A DNA stretch of 29,671 nt from an uncultured archaeon (GTDB lineage: Archaea > Nanobdellota > Nanobdellia > Pacearchaeales > GW2011-AR1), in contig CAIQQL010000061.1 of NCBI GenBank assembly GCA_903873955.1, forward strand, positions 1-29,671. Reading direction: 5' to 3'. Each line of letters begins with the position of its first letter. Position 1 is the stretch's first letter. Positions 7,705 to 14,367 of the stretch are shown piece by piece. The position numbers and the translations under genes were made by a program. Below the pieces are notes generated by a model that was given only the letters and a program-made list of their open reading frames with translations, was not told the origin of the DNA and searched no databases.

Positions 7705-8046
7705 ATGATGAAACTGACCAAAGAACAGCTTGCAGAAGTTCATTCTGAAGTGGAAAGACAGCTTGAGCAGAGAAAATTAGGGAAAGCAGCAATCACCCGA
7801 TTCAAAAAAATACGTTCTGAATTCAGGCAGCAAACTTTTACTGCAATATTGGCGGCGTTCAGTTTGCTTATTGCCCTAAGCTGGAAGGATGTCATTAGCA
7901 ATGCAGTGAACTCTTTAGTCAATCAGCTATTCTTGGTTGGGCAGAATTCTTCTCTTGCCTCTTTAATCTCTGCAGTTTTGGTGACCTATGTTTGTGTGCT
8001 GGGGATCATTTTGGTCTCTAGATGGGCTGATAAGGGCAAAGAATAA
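7705..8046 (+). CDS. two-TM small protein, DUF5654-like
   Basis: 113 aa. The N-terminal 45 residues are charged and helical; two membrane segments follow (about 50-68, with FSLLIALSWKDVI, and 84-105), then a short charged tail. The first segment resembles the DUF5654 family of archaeal small membrane proteins, but this is from memory of the pattern and uncertain. The start has a double ATG and only a weak AGGA upstream. A clear TATA-like TTATATAAAC (7572-7581) is 124 nt away, so the message probably has a leader of about 100 nt, including a tiny open frame MYSR (7608-7622). That differs from the leaderless genes around it. Confidence 0.65.
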   Translation: MMKLTKEQLAEVHSEVERQLEQRKLGKAAITRFKKIRSEFRQQTFTAILAAFSLLIALSWKDVISNAVNSLVNQLFLVGQNSSLASLISAVLVTYVCVLGIILVSRWADKGKE

Positions 8047-8351
8047 GGTTTGCCTGTTCAAACAACGTTTATAGTCGACAATTCTTGTCGATTAAACAGG
8101 TGTTTATCCCTGCAAACTCCTTTCTTAAACATCTCCTAAAACCAGGATTCTCTTCATTTTAGATTAGCTGTGAAAGGTTAAAACTAAGCGTAAAGATTCT
8201 AGCATGGGAACAAGGTTTAAGCAAAGAACAAAGTTCGGTTAAGTAGCTTTTTCGGTATGTTTCTTAACGTATAAACGTATGGAAAACAGGGTGTTTGTCG
8301 TCGATAAAAAATTATCCTACCGAAACTTTAAATACTCTTTATACGTAAAGT

Positions 8352-8417
8352 TAGTATATCACCTCTTTTCCCAGAGGAGGACGTTTAGTCACCTTTTCGT
8401 TCGATTAAACCTCCTCT
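8352..8417 (+). ncRNA. candidate structured RNA with alternative pairings
   Basis: Starts about 25 nt after the TATA-like CTTTAAATACT. CCTCT (8362-8366) can pair with AGAGG (8373-8377), while AGAGGAGG (8373-8380) can pair with CCTCCTCT (8410-8417). The two pairings exclude each other, as in attenuators. No start codon or gene follows closely, so a small non-coding RNA is as likely as a leader. Purely structural inference. Confidence 0.25.
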
Positions 8418-8485
8418 TCATGGGTTTAACTCATTTACACTACATTTCTTAATGAATGTCCCTTTTTATCGTCGACAAAAATAAC
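8410..8485 (+). repeat. palindrome-loop element, copy 1
   Basis: Contains TTTACACTACA (8434-8444), flanked by arms TTCAT (8417-8421) and ATGAA (8452-8456), and followed 19 nt later by TTTTTATCG-T-CGACAAAAA (8463-8481). About 80 nt further is AAGGATTGCTAAAA (8551-8564). The same order and spacing recur in copy 2 at 9482-9557. Confidence 0.6.
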
Positions 8486-8685
8486 CCGTGCAGGTCAGGT
8501 TTGAATTGGGTTTTTTTGATGAATCTGAATAGGATTTCATTTTTGGGATTAAGGATTGCTAAAACTTACTAGCATAAACATGATAATCTAGCAGGTACTT
8601 TAAGTTCGGTTAAGCATCAAAAAAGAGGTGTTTTGAGCATCTATAAGACCATAATTTTTAAATAATCTCCTTTCTTACACTCTGT

Positions 8686-9057
8686 ATGGAAGGTCCTTAT
8701 CCTCTAATTCCTTGCCCTAAAAAGCTTCCTCCAGAGTTAAAAATGCTCTTTGGTGGGGCCGTTGTGGCCTTGGCCGGAGTCGTTGCCGGAGCTTTATACA
8801 CCAACCAGTACTGGAAAATTGAATGTTTACCTAAATTAGAACTGCAAAGAGACCAAACCATCGCTCAACAGGCATCCAGGATCAAAGACCTTGAGGCTAC
8901 TATGGGACAATATCACCAGACAGTATTGGCCTATAGCAACGCTTTTGATTCTGTGGAAAAACAGCTCAAAGCAATCCTGAAGCATTTTAATACATCTTCC
9001 CCCATTACCCCCCCCAGTCTCCAAACCTGCCACTCCTACTTATGGGGGCACAAATGA
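8686..9057 (+). CDS. membrane-anchored coiled-coil protein, first part of a frameshifted gene
   Basis: 123 aa as it stands. Residues 1-19 are cytosolic, 20-38 a membrane segment, about 45-105 a coiled coil, followed by a Pro-rich hinge. The frame then meets a run of eight C (9008-9015), and the last 13 residues look random. In the +1 frame a good coding stretch continues for about 140 codons to 9436. The likely intact product is a ~250-aa protein: anchor, coiled coil, hinge, Fn3-like head. TTTTTAAATAA at 8656-8666 gives a leaderless start. The gene at 11525 has a similar anchor plus coiled coil and is also shifted. The break may be a sequencing error, a phase-variable tract or a true mutation. 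Confidence 0.6.
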   Translation: MEGPYPLIPCPKKLPPELKMLFGGAVVALAGVVAGALYTNQYWKIECLPKLELQRDQTIAQQASRIKDLEATMGQYHQTVLAYSNAFDSVEKQLKAILKHFNTSSPITPPSLQTCHSYLWGHK

Positions 9058-9436
9058 GGTTCAGATTCGGCATTTCACAGGCCGGACCACGCTCGATCTT
9101 GACTGGGAAAACTCCTACGCGCTTACCAACCATGCAGGGTTTAACTTAACGGTTACTGCCTATAAGGGTTTTTTAGGTATTGACCCTGATGCAGTCAAAG
9201 AGCGCGCATTTACCAATTTTGTTCCTCCAACCGATAAACTGGCAGTTTCCGCAACAGTGTCAAACTTGCTTCCCTTACATTCGTATGTTTTCGAGGTAGC
9301 AAGCTTATATCGTGAGGCGGATGGGACTACAAATGCCCTCAAAGCTGAGAACATACTCACCGTATGCGTGACAAACCTCGTTGGTGGAGATAAAAACTTG
9401 CCTCTTGAGAAGAAGGTACAGCGCACAAAGATTTAG
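9014..9436 (+). pseudogene. Fn3-like head domain in the +1 frame of 8686-9057
   Basis: This stretch lacks its own start but is open from the C run to a TAG at 9434-9436. It encodes a beta-rich domain with LDLDWENS, an HAGFNLTV strand and a LPLHSYVFEVASLY strand. The pattern matches the Fn3-like proteins at 4184 and 16645, and the last strands match the second frame of the 11525 gene (NQSYLIEIAGVY). It is therefore the detached 3' half of the 8686 gene. Removing one C from the C8 run would join the halves. Confidence 0.65.
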
Positions 9437-10068
9437 TCCTTGCTAGTAAGTTTAAGCTTTAGATGGATGTTAGTCTAATTTGCCATTTTCCTGCAAGTCA
9501 TTAACTTTTTACACTACAAATCGGACTTTGCATCATTTTTATCGTCGATAAAAAAGCGCAATGCAAGTGCATTACAAAAGGGGATGTTTTGGCACTTTCA
9601 AGGTAGCGGATCTAGAGGATAAGGATTGGCTAAAATCAGGGTAAATGGCCCTTCTTGAAGAGGATAAATAAGGGAAAACGGGGAATTCCAGAGGGCAATT
9701 TAGGGTTTCAAGCAGAGTTTAATCTCCTTTCTATCTGGGACAATCATTTGAACTGGGCCTTGAATACTCTTCACAAGCCGGGACTTTCACAGATACAGAC
9801 CAAAAAGGGTTATCCTTGGATTCTATCCTGAAGAAGGCTAGGTGTTTAGACATCCCGTTCAGGCCTTACAAGCAATTTCCTGGACTTTTCAGGCTTCAAG
9901 GCAAGGCGCTTGGATAACCCCTCCTGTTTAAACAGCCGTTGTAAGCTTTGAATCCTCCATAAAGTCTTGTCTGACGACGCCTAAATGTAGCTGTTTAAAC
10001 ACTCAAACACCTTTGTTTATGGAACTGACTATCGAAAACCTTATTAATTTTGAGGGATTATCCTCTCC
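9437..10068. other. 632-bp non-coding region with palindromes
   Basis: No ORF is supported on either strand. It contains the second palindrome-loop element (9482-9557), a hairpin AATGCA-AG-TGCATT (9560-9573), AAGGATTGGCTAAAA (9621-9635, matching 8551-8564), the perfect palindrome CTGTTTAAACAG (9924-9935) and GTTTAAAC (9993-10000). TTATTAATTT (10041-10050) is the probable promoter of the next gene. Confidence 0.6.
9482..9557 (+). repeat. palindrome-loop element, copy 2
   Basis: TTTACACTACA (9508-9518) sits in the loop of TGCAAGTC (9492-9499) and GACTTTGCA (9524-9532). The perfect palindrome TTTTTATCG-T-CGATAAAAA follows at 9536-9554, 18 nt after the loop motif versus 19 nt in copy 1. The stem sequence differs between copies while the loop and terminal palindrome are kept. 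Confidence 0.65.
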
Positions 10069-10287
10069 ATGGTTGTCCTGCTCAAGACCTTTTCAACACC
10101 CCTTAAGGCAAAACCTATTGATGGTGAGATAAACGACTTCCTGACACAGGTAGGGGGAGAGATGATTGATCTCAAAATCGTGACCACGAGTGATACCCTG
10201 ATCTACTTTTTGATCTATGAGTCTGCACCTGGCCAAGGGGGCGAACTCTATGAGGATGACGAAGATGACGACGCTTCGGAATGGTGA
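10069..10287 (+). CDS. small acidic-tailed protein of unknown function
   Basis: 72 aa. The N-terminal two thirds form a compact alpha/beta pattern: DGEINDFLTQ helix, then strands around MIDLKIVTT and LIYFLIYES. The last 15 residues are strongly acidic (EDDEDDDASEW). The strand-helix-strand pattern with a NDFL helix and an IDLK strand recalls small Cse60-like proteins, but this is weak. No membrane segment. TTATTAATTT about 20-28 nt upstream suggests a leaderless start. Confidence 0.6.
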   Translation: MVVLLKTFSTPLKAKPIDGEINDFLTQVGGEMIDLKIVTTSDTLIYFLIYESAPGQGGELYEDDEDDDASEW

Positions 10288-10347
10288 TTTATTAAAATCC
10301 AGCTCATTTTCCCAAAAATTTAAAAAGCATTTGAGGTAAATCCCGCT

Positions 10348-10512
10348 ATGCCCTCACTAGAAACCCTTCTGACTCGCACAGGTCTTACACTTTTAGCTGC
10401 AGGTGCCTTGTTCATGAGTCCAACCTTGAGTCATATCTATTCTACAACCTCGAAAACTTCCTCTCCTCCCCACCTGAAAAGCGAATTCTTGCCAAAAGAC
10501 AGTTCTAACTAA
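10348..10512 (+). CDS. small membrane protein, first half of a gene cut by an in-frame TAA
   Basis: 54 codons from ATG to TAA (10510-10512). Residues 6-24 form a membrane segment (LTRTGLTLLAAGALFMS), then a Ser/Pro-rich extracellular-type loop. The same frame stays open for another 53 codons after the TAA and encodes a second membrane segment, so this looks like one two-TM protein interrupted by a nonsense codon. TTTAAAAA at 10319-10326 is at the right distance for a leaderless start. The short form may still be made. Confidence 0.5.
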   Translation: MPSLETLLTRTGLTLLAAGALFMSPTLSHIYSTTSKTSSPPHLKSEFLPKDSSN

Positions 10513-10674
10513 GCAGCTTCTTCAGGTTTTCCCTATGTTTCGGTAGGTTTGGTCACCCTCTGCCTGGGAAGCATGGTTTATATGGCAGGTTATCGTTTGC
10601 AAAAGGACAACGATAAAGCGATGACTCCCAAAAGAAGGATCTATCATAGTCAGCTTTGGAAAAATTTGAAATAA
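10513..10674 (+). pseudogene. second half of the interrupted gene 10348-10674
   Basis: In frame with 10348-10509 and directly after its TAA. It encodes a membrane segment (PYVSVGLVTLCLGSMVYMA) and a basic tail ending in a TAA at 10672-10674. It has no good start codon near its beginning; in-frame ATGs lie inside or after the membrane segment. UAA is not a known sense codon in archaea, so a mutation or sequence error is the simplest view. Confidence 0.45.
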
Positions 10675-10725
10675 ACTTCCAAGGAAAGAACAAGATTTAT
10701 TAACTTTGATGAAGTAATCTTTAAA

Positions 10726-10947
10726 ATGGTGAATGATTTTGTTATTCCCGGGGCAGTTTTTGTCGTTCTCGGAGGGGCATTCTATCTGGTGGTTAAACTG
10801 AACCTGCTCTTTTCGTTGGTGGCTGCGTTAATCGTTGCCATTTTGGTCTATTTCCTGCTCCCAAGAAAAAAGGCTTCACCTCCTCTCACCTATCAGCAGC
10901 AACAGTACTCTCCTCCCCAGCAGCCTTCCTACCCTCAGCAAAGATAA
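10726..10947 (+). CDS. small two-TM protein with Gln/Pro-rich tail
   Basis: 73 aa. Two hydrophobic segments (about 6-22 and 27-45) separated by a few residues, then RKK and a disordered tail made of QQQ, PPQQP and PQQ. The positive residues after the second segment place the tail in the cytosol. TTTATTAAC (10696-10704) about 26 nt upstream supports a leaderless start. No family recognised. Confidence 0.6.
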   Translation: MVNDFVIPGAVFVVLGGAFYLVVKLNLLFSLVAALIVAILVYFLLPRKKASPPLTYQQQQYSPPQQPSYPQQR

Positions 10948-11020
10948 GAAGAAAACATTTCCCCTTTTTTGGTTCCTGGAATTAAGAAAACTTTATTAAC
11001 TCCTCTCTCTTGATGAAGAA

Positions 11021-11407
11021 ATGAAGAGGTGGAGTGAGTTACCGTACTGGGAAAAGGGATTTCATGTTGGAGGGGTATTGTTTATCCTCTTCTTTTTCTA
11101 CACGTTTGTTGTGACGTTGTCAGAACCGGCAAATCTTCCTCAGTTTAGTTTTGTCACTTCTGTTCCCGAGTCGCTCTCTGCCGCCCTCATCTCCCTGATA
11201 AATCCCCCTTCCTACGCAATTACGGCCTTATGGGAGTACAATTTTACTCTGACCCTGCTCTTTATCCTACTTGAGTTTGTCATCCTCGGTGCAGTCATCG
11301 GTTGGATTGTGGGCTCTTGCAAAAAAGAACCAGTAAGGTCGCACAGACCGCTCGTAAGGCCAGTACGGAAGAGTCCAAAGGCCAAGAGACGCAAGCGCGC
11401 ACGTTAA
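11021..11407 (+). CDS. membrane protein with strongly basic tail
   Basis: 128 aa with two clear membrane segments (about 14-33 and 73-97) and a hydrophobic loop between them. The last 28 residues are Arg/Lys-rich (ending KSPKAKRRKRAR), so the C-terminus is cytosolic and may touch nucleic acid or lipid heads. TTTATTAAC (10992-11000) about 25 nt upstream is the same promoter type as for the 10726 gene. Function unknown. Confidence 0.6.
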   Translation: MKRWSELPYWEKGFHVGGVLFILFFFYTFVVTLSEPANLPQFSFVTSVPESLSAALISLINPPSYAITALWEYNFTLTLLFILLEFVILGAVIGWIVGSCKKEPVRSHRPLVRPVRKSPKAKRRKRAR

Positions 11408-11524
11408 AATCCTTCTTGTAAACGTCAAAACTATGTTTTTGGTTGGCTGTTAACATTAATCAAGCTCAGTTAATGATCCAACAAGCACCATAATTCTTAA
11501 AAAGAATCGTCTCTTCAGCAAAAG

Positions 11525-11752
11525 ATGCACCCAAAATCTCTTCTTGCACTTGTATCGGGGGTAAGTCTCTTGTCAGGTCTTGCTTTAGGGGCTTACTTAG
11601 GGACTCCTGTTCAAAGATCTGAGCTCTCAAAAGCCGGGCAGACTATCGAACTTCAAAATAAGGTCATTGCTTCACAAAATGATACGATTAAGAAATATAT
11701 GCATACAACTACGGTTGCGATTGACTCCTTTTCAGGGCTTGTTGGGTGTTGA
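11525..11752 (+). CDS. anchor plus coiled coil, first part of a degraded paralogue of 8686
   Basis: 75 aa to a TGA. Residues 6-27 are a membrane segment or signal peptide; about 32-65 are a coiled coil resembling that of the 8686 gene (QTIELQNKVIASQ versus QTIAQQASRIKDL, then a stretch ending near IDSFSG versus FDSVEK). The coding signal then continues in the +1 frame to 12050. Compared with the 8686 gene, the W/GF strands of the Fn3-like head are missing, so an internal deletion probably caused the shift. TTCTTAAAAAG (about 11492-11502) is the likely promoter. Confidence 0.5.
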   Translation: MHPKSLLALVSGVSLLSGLALGAYLGTPVQRSELSKAGQTIELQNKVIASQNDTIKKYMHTTTVAIDSFSGLVGC

Positions 11753-12050
11753 CTCTGCGCCTACTCCTCTGGAACCTTACACGATGTTTCAGCATGGCGA
11801 TAACTCTTTCACCCTTACCAATCTCCATCCGAACCAGTCCTATCTTATTGAAATCGCCGGGGTTTATCAGGATGTCACCAGGGGCAACAACCTAGTTGCA
11901 TATTATTCTCCTGAACGTTTGATGGTAGGGCGTTTGAGTATAGGGAACGGACCGCTCGAGATACCGACGAACGCACACTGGGGAAGCAGCATTATTGAGC
12001 TTATTGCGCCTCCAGCGTCCTCTTCTCGTCCTTCCGCTCAAAAACCCTGA
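11748..12050 (+). pseudogene. remaining head-domain part of the 11525 gene (+1 frame)
   Basis: Open in the +1 frame relative to 11525-11752, ending at TGA 12048-12050. It encodes a strand FTLTNLHPNQSYLIEIAGVY that lines up with the LPLHSYVFEVASLY strand of the 8686 head, then a Pro/Ser-rich end. The first half of the head domain is absent. Read as the 3' part of a decayed gene; an independent start inside it is possible but unsupported. Confidence 0.5.
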
Positions 12051-12106
12051 TGGTCAATTGCACTCGGTACAATAAACTATAAATATCTCCCGCGGTTTAA
12101 GAAAGG

Positions 12107-12403
12107 ATGAACGACTGTTCTGAAGAAGTGGCTGCTATTCGAGGGGCTGTTAATGGCAGCCAGCAACGCTTTTTGGATTATCCGACATTAGAGACTTTAA
12201 CAAGAAATTATTATGAGGTGCAGGGGTACGCCATGGTTGGGCAACGGCAAGGAAACGATATGCTTTTTGAAAAAGGAGAGGACAGGCGTCATGTCAGGGT
12301 GGAGATCAGGAGTGGTCGCAGCAACTACTCTGTCAATATTAGCGATCATTGGTCACAAATTCGTCCTGAAAACTTTGGAAGAACAGCCGCAGTTGCTGGT
12401 TAA
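12107..12403 (+). CDS. unknown 98-aa soluble protein
   Basis: Helical N-terminus (residues 5-40) followed by a beta-rich part with GNDMLFEKGED and RHVRVEIRS. The order helix, Asp in a turn, then a strand ending in a charged E-x-R pattern resembles small restriction-endonuclease-fold proteins, but the key Lys is not there, so this is only a hint. TATAAATAT at 12078-12086 supports a leaderless start. No neighbour gives a functional clue. Confidence 0.55.
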   Translation: MNDCSEEVAAIRGAVNGSQQRFLDYPTLETLTRNYYEVQGYAMVGQRQGNDMLFEKGEDRRHVRVEIRSGRSNYSVNISDHWSQIRPENFGRTAAVAG

Positions 12404-12423
12404 TGGACCTCTTTTCTTAAATT

Positions 12424-12503
12424 CCGGTTGATCTCTCCCCCGCGCCCCCTCTCAGAAGAAATTGCTTCAATAAGACGTGAGTGCCGAAGGCACGAACGTA
12501 GCC
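12424..12503 (+). repeat. GAA-loop hairpin repeat, long copy 1
   Basis: About 80 nt beginning 20 nt after the stop of the 12107 gene. It contains CGGTTGATCTCTCCCCC, the block AGAAATTGCTTCAATAAG, and the hairpin GTGCC-GAA-GGCAC (12481-12493) followed by GAACGTAGCC. It matches 14247-14327 over its whole length except in the stem, where both arms differ together. Confidence 0.75.
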
Positions 12504-12543
12504 AGCTCAATAAATTTAATAATCAACTAGTCTTTGATATCCT

Positions 12544-12708
12544 ATGACAACAACCTGGAGCGGACTCTGGACTGGCATCTTTCTGGCATTGATTACGGTC
12601 GGGCTTCTCGGGTTGATTGGCAATATTCTTGTTGTGGAAGGTATCTTCCTCTTTGGGTTTCCCATTGGCGGGCTGATTTACGATTTTTCACAGAAAAAAA
12701 GGAAATAA
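12544..12708 (+). CDS. 54-aa two-TM mini protein
   Basis: ATG at 12544, TAA at 12706-12708. Hydrophobic segments at about 10-29 and 31-46, then DFSQKKRK as a basic cytosolic end. TTTAAT (12514-12519) lies about 27 nt upstream, the usual leaderless spacing here. A longer open frame starting at 12534 covers the same DNA but is less hydrophobic and looks like a shadow. AAAGTTCGATTAAT follows 7 nt after the stop. Confidence 0.6.
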   Translation: MTTTWSGLWTGIFLALITVGLLGLIGNILVVEGIFLFGFPIGGLIYDFSQKKRK

Positions 12709-12785
12709 ATTATTAAAGTTCGATTAATTAAGACCTAAAAACATAAAATATAAACCTTTTTAAAGGCAAGTGGCCTATTGTAACT

Positions 12786-13550
12786 ATGAAACCAGGGTTA
12801 AAATGGGTTCTTGTCACGTTTCTAGCGCTAGTAGTCCTTGTTATCCTTTATCTGGTATTCTTTACCTTAGCTCCCTGCGCAAAACTCTATTATGTAAGGG
12901 ACCAGAACGGGCAATGTGCGACTGTTGGGTCATGTTCTCTGCCAAAGGGGATGGTACAAGACCCTTCATGCAAAGATATCCTTTCACAATCAATGCAACC
13001 TCAGGCTCCCCCTTCAACAACTCCGGCTGCAGGTCCTACTCCCTACCCCGAACTAAATTCCTACCTCACCCAGCACAATGAAAAAATAAACCTCGCAAAG
13101 CAAAATCGCGATCCTTCCATTTGTTTAACTGTCCCATCCAATGTTCCTGGCAACATGACTGCACTGTATCAACTGTATATCAATCAGACAGTTATTGCCG
13201 CTCTCAATGCCCGTCCTAATTGTGTAGCAGGTTGTGCTATGGCTGCTGCAATAAACCTTGAAAAGGACATCACTCATCAATTTGCTTTAAGGGATAGATG
13301 CCTTGATGCATTCAATCTGACATCAATTACCGAGTGCGGCTATCTTTCAGACACAGCTGAAAAAGGACATGTTGCCTCTGAAGCAGATATTGTAAGCCCT
13401 CAAAAACAGTGCTATCTCAATGTCGCACTCTCAACACATAACGCATCGATTTGTCGCCTCATCAATACAACATATCCTACTGCTCAATCTGGATATGATC
13501 GTGTTTCTGCCTGGCATTGTGGCGCTGCGTTTAACATTACGTTCTTCTGA
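12786..13550 (+). CDS. membrane-anchored Cys-rich extracellular protein
   Basis: 254 aa. Residues 6-29 are a membrane anchor, about 30-70 a Cys-containing then Pro/Thr-rich stalk, and the rest an extracellular helical domain with at least nine Cys. The spacing C-Y-x-x-x-A-L-S-x-x-x-x-S-I-C near residues 210-224, and the RDPSIC and RDRCLDAF segments, resemble short Cys-paired helical repeats common in surface proteins of small archaea. CTTTTTAAAGG (12755-12765) about 26 nt upstream gives a leaderless start. Function unknown. Confidence 0.6.
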   Translation: MKPGLKWVLVTFLALVVLVILYLVFFTLAPCAKLYYVRDQNGQCATVGSCSLPKGMVQDPSCKDILSQSMQPQAPPSTTPAAGPTPYPELNSYLTQHNEKINLAKQNRDPSICLTVPSNVPGNMTALYQLYINQTVIAALNARPNCVAGCAMAAAINLEKDITHQFALRDRCLDAFNLTSITECGYLSDTAEKGHVASEADIVSPQKQCYLNVALSTHNASICRLINTTYPTAQSGYDRVSAWHCGAAFNITFF

Positions 13551-13593
13551 CGGGGTCAGTCCGCATCATCTATAAAAATACCACTCTAAGAAG

Positions 13594-13618
13594 TGAGTGC
13601 CGAAGGCACGAACGCAGC
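13594..13618 (+). repeat. GAA-loop hairpin repeat, short copy
   Basis: GTGCC-GAA-GGCAC (13597-13609) followed by GAACGCAGCC, almost identical to 12481-12503, but without the upstream part of the long copy. It lies between the Cys-rich protein gene and the first toxin-antitoxin pair. Confidence 0.75.
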
Positions 13619-13631
13619 CGCTATCAAAAAG

Positions 13632-13660
13632 TATTTAAATTAGAATATATACAGTATATA
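13632..13660 (+). promoter_or_regulatory. promoter and operator of the first toxin-antitoxin pair
   Basis: TATTTAAAT (13632-13640) is followed by a perfect 15-bp palindrome TATATAC-A-GTATATA (13646-13660) that ends 1 nt before the antitoxin ATG. AbrB-type antitoxins normally bind palindromes in their own promoter, so this is a good autoregulatory operator candidate. Confidence 0.6.
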
Positions 13661-13661
13661 C

Positions 13662-13886
13662 ATGACGCAAATTGAGACTAAACTGCAAAAATGGGGTAAT
13701 TCCTATGGCATAGTTATCCCTGTCGATGTAGTGAAACAAAATAACCTCAAAGCGGGAGAAGAAGTGACGGCATTGCTCCTAAAAAATAAGAAGGGGGGAT
13801 TGAAGAAAATCTTTGGTGCCCATAAGTTTAGCAAACCCCTCGATAATATTCTTAAGGAGTCAGATAAAGAATTATACAATGAATGA
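13662..13886 (+). CDS. AbrB/MazE-type antitoxin
   Basis: 74 aa with a SpoVT-AbrB swapped-hairpin domain (residues 1-47): KWGNSYGIVIP is the family hallmark, followed by a Leu/Ala-rich strand. Residues 48-74 form a tail that would wrap and inhibit the toxin. It overlaps the PIN toxin gene by 8 nt (ATGAATGA), a classic arrangement for co-translation. The second pair at 14368-14948 has the same layout, with a related antitoxin (RKWGNSIAVVIP). It binds its own operator and neutralises the PIN nuclease, by analogy to known systems. Confidence 0.85.
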   Translation: MTQIETKLQKWGNSYGIVIPVDVVKQNNLKAGEEVTALLLKNKKGGLKKIFGAHKFSKPLDNILKESDKELYNE

Positions 13887-14247
13887 AGATACGTACTTCT
13901 TTGATACATATGCTTTATTCTCGATTTTAGAGAAAAACCCTGATTATGTTCCCTATTTGGAAAAGAAAGTAATCATCAATGATTTTGTCTTCGCAGAATT
14001 TTGTTATAATCTTTTTAAGGATAAAGCAAGAAACGCGCAGACTAGTATTGATGAAATCAAAGACTGTGTGGTGCATGCAGATCCAGAGTGGATCAAAGAG
14101 GCTATGCAGTTCAGACTAGACTGGAAAGACAGGAACGTTTCAATGGCAGATTGTATTGGGTATATCATGGCAAAACAGTTAGGGATAAAATTCCTCACAG
14201 GTGATAAAGAATTTGAAGGGATGGAAAACGTTGAGTTTGTCAAGTAG
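13879..14247 (+). CDS. PIN-domain toxin nuclease (VapC-like)
   Basis: 122 aa from the ATG that overlaps the antitoxin stop; an upstream extension in this frame would cover half the antitoxin and is unlikely. The PIN acidic residues are present: D9 (FFDTYALF), E40 (VFAEF), D91 (MADCIGY) and D109 (LTGDKEF). PIN toxins cut RNA with bound Mg or Mn ions. It resembles the second toxin along most of its length (both have DCIGYI and KFLTGD), so the two pairs arose by duplication. The stop TAG is the first triplet of a TAGTTCGGTTAATC motif copy. Confidence 0.88.
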   Translation: MNEDTYFFDTYALFSILEKNPDYVPYLEKKVIINDFVFAEFCYNLFKDKARNAQTSIDEIKDCVVHADPEWIKEAMQFRLDWKDRNVSMADCIGYIMAKQLGIKFLTGDKEFEGMENVEFVK

Positions 14248-14337
14248 TTCGGTTAATCTCTCCCCCACACCCCCTCTCAAAAGAAATTGCCTCAATAAAG
14301 GTGAGGCGCGAAGCGCCGAAGCGCGCCCGACCACAAA
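14247..14337 (+). repeat. GAA-loop hairpin repeat, long copy 2
   Basis: Starts at the stop codon of the first PIN toxin with GTTCGGTTAATCTCTCCCCC and contains AGAAATTGCCTCAATAAAG. The hairpin GGCGC-GAA-GCGCC (14305-14317) is followed by GAAGCGCGCCCGACCACAA. Compared with copy 1, both stem arms have changed so that pairing is kept. The second antitoxin promoter begins directly after it. Confidence 0.75.
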
Positions 14338-14338
14338 C

Positions 14339-14347
14339 TATAAAAAG
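14339..14347 (+). promoter_or_regulatory. TATA-like box of the second toxin-antitoxin pair
   Basis: TATAAAAAG lies 21-29 nt before the ATG at 14368. Between them GTATCAT occurs twice as a direct repeat, possibly bound by the antitoxin. Confidence 0.5.
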
Positions 14348-14367
14348 TCTCGTATCATTATTGTATC

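Larger units (their letters stand above)
8047..8685. other. 639-bp non-coding region with palindromes
   Basis: No ORF above about 15 codons is supported. It holds an inverted repeat TCGACAA-TTC-TTGTCGA (about 8074-8090), AAAGTTCGGTTAAG (8230-8243), TTTGTCG-T-CGATAAA (8294-8308), a promoter-like CTTTAAATACT (8326-8336) with paired structures downstream, the repeat element 8410-8485, a second TAAGTTCGGTTAAG (8601-8614), and TTTTTAAATAA (8656-8666) as promoter of the 8686 gene. Confidence 0.6.

Noticed and set aside
10510..10512. Stop codon reassignment or pyrrolysine as explanation for the internal stop
   Set aside because: Pyrrolysine uses TAG, whereas this is TAA, and TAA ends many other genes in the window normally.
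12534..12716. 60-codon open frame starting just before the 54-aa mini protein
   Set aside because: The frame from ATG 12544 gives a clear two-TM protein with basic end and promoter spacing; the alternative frame has no such pattern.
13813..13878. Longer start for the first PIN toxin
   Set aside because: It would cover about 70 nt of the antitoxin, and the residues before ATG 13879 do not match the second toxin, which starts right at the PIN strand.
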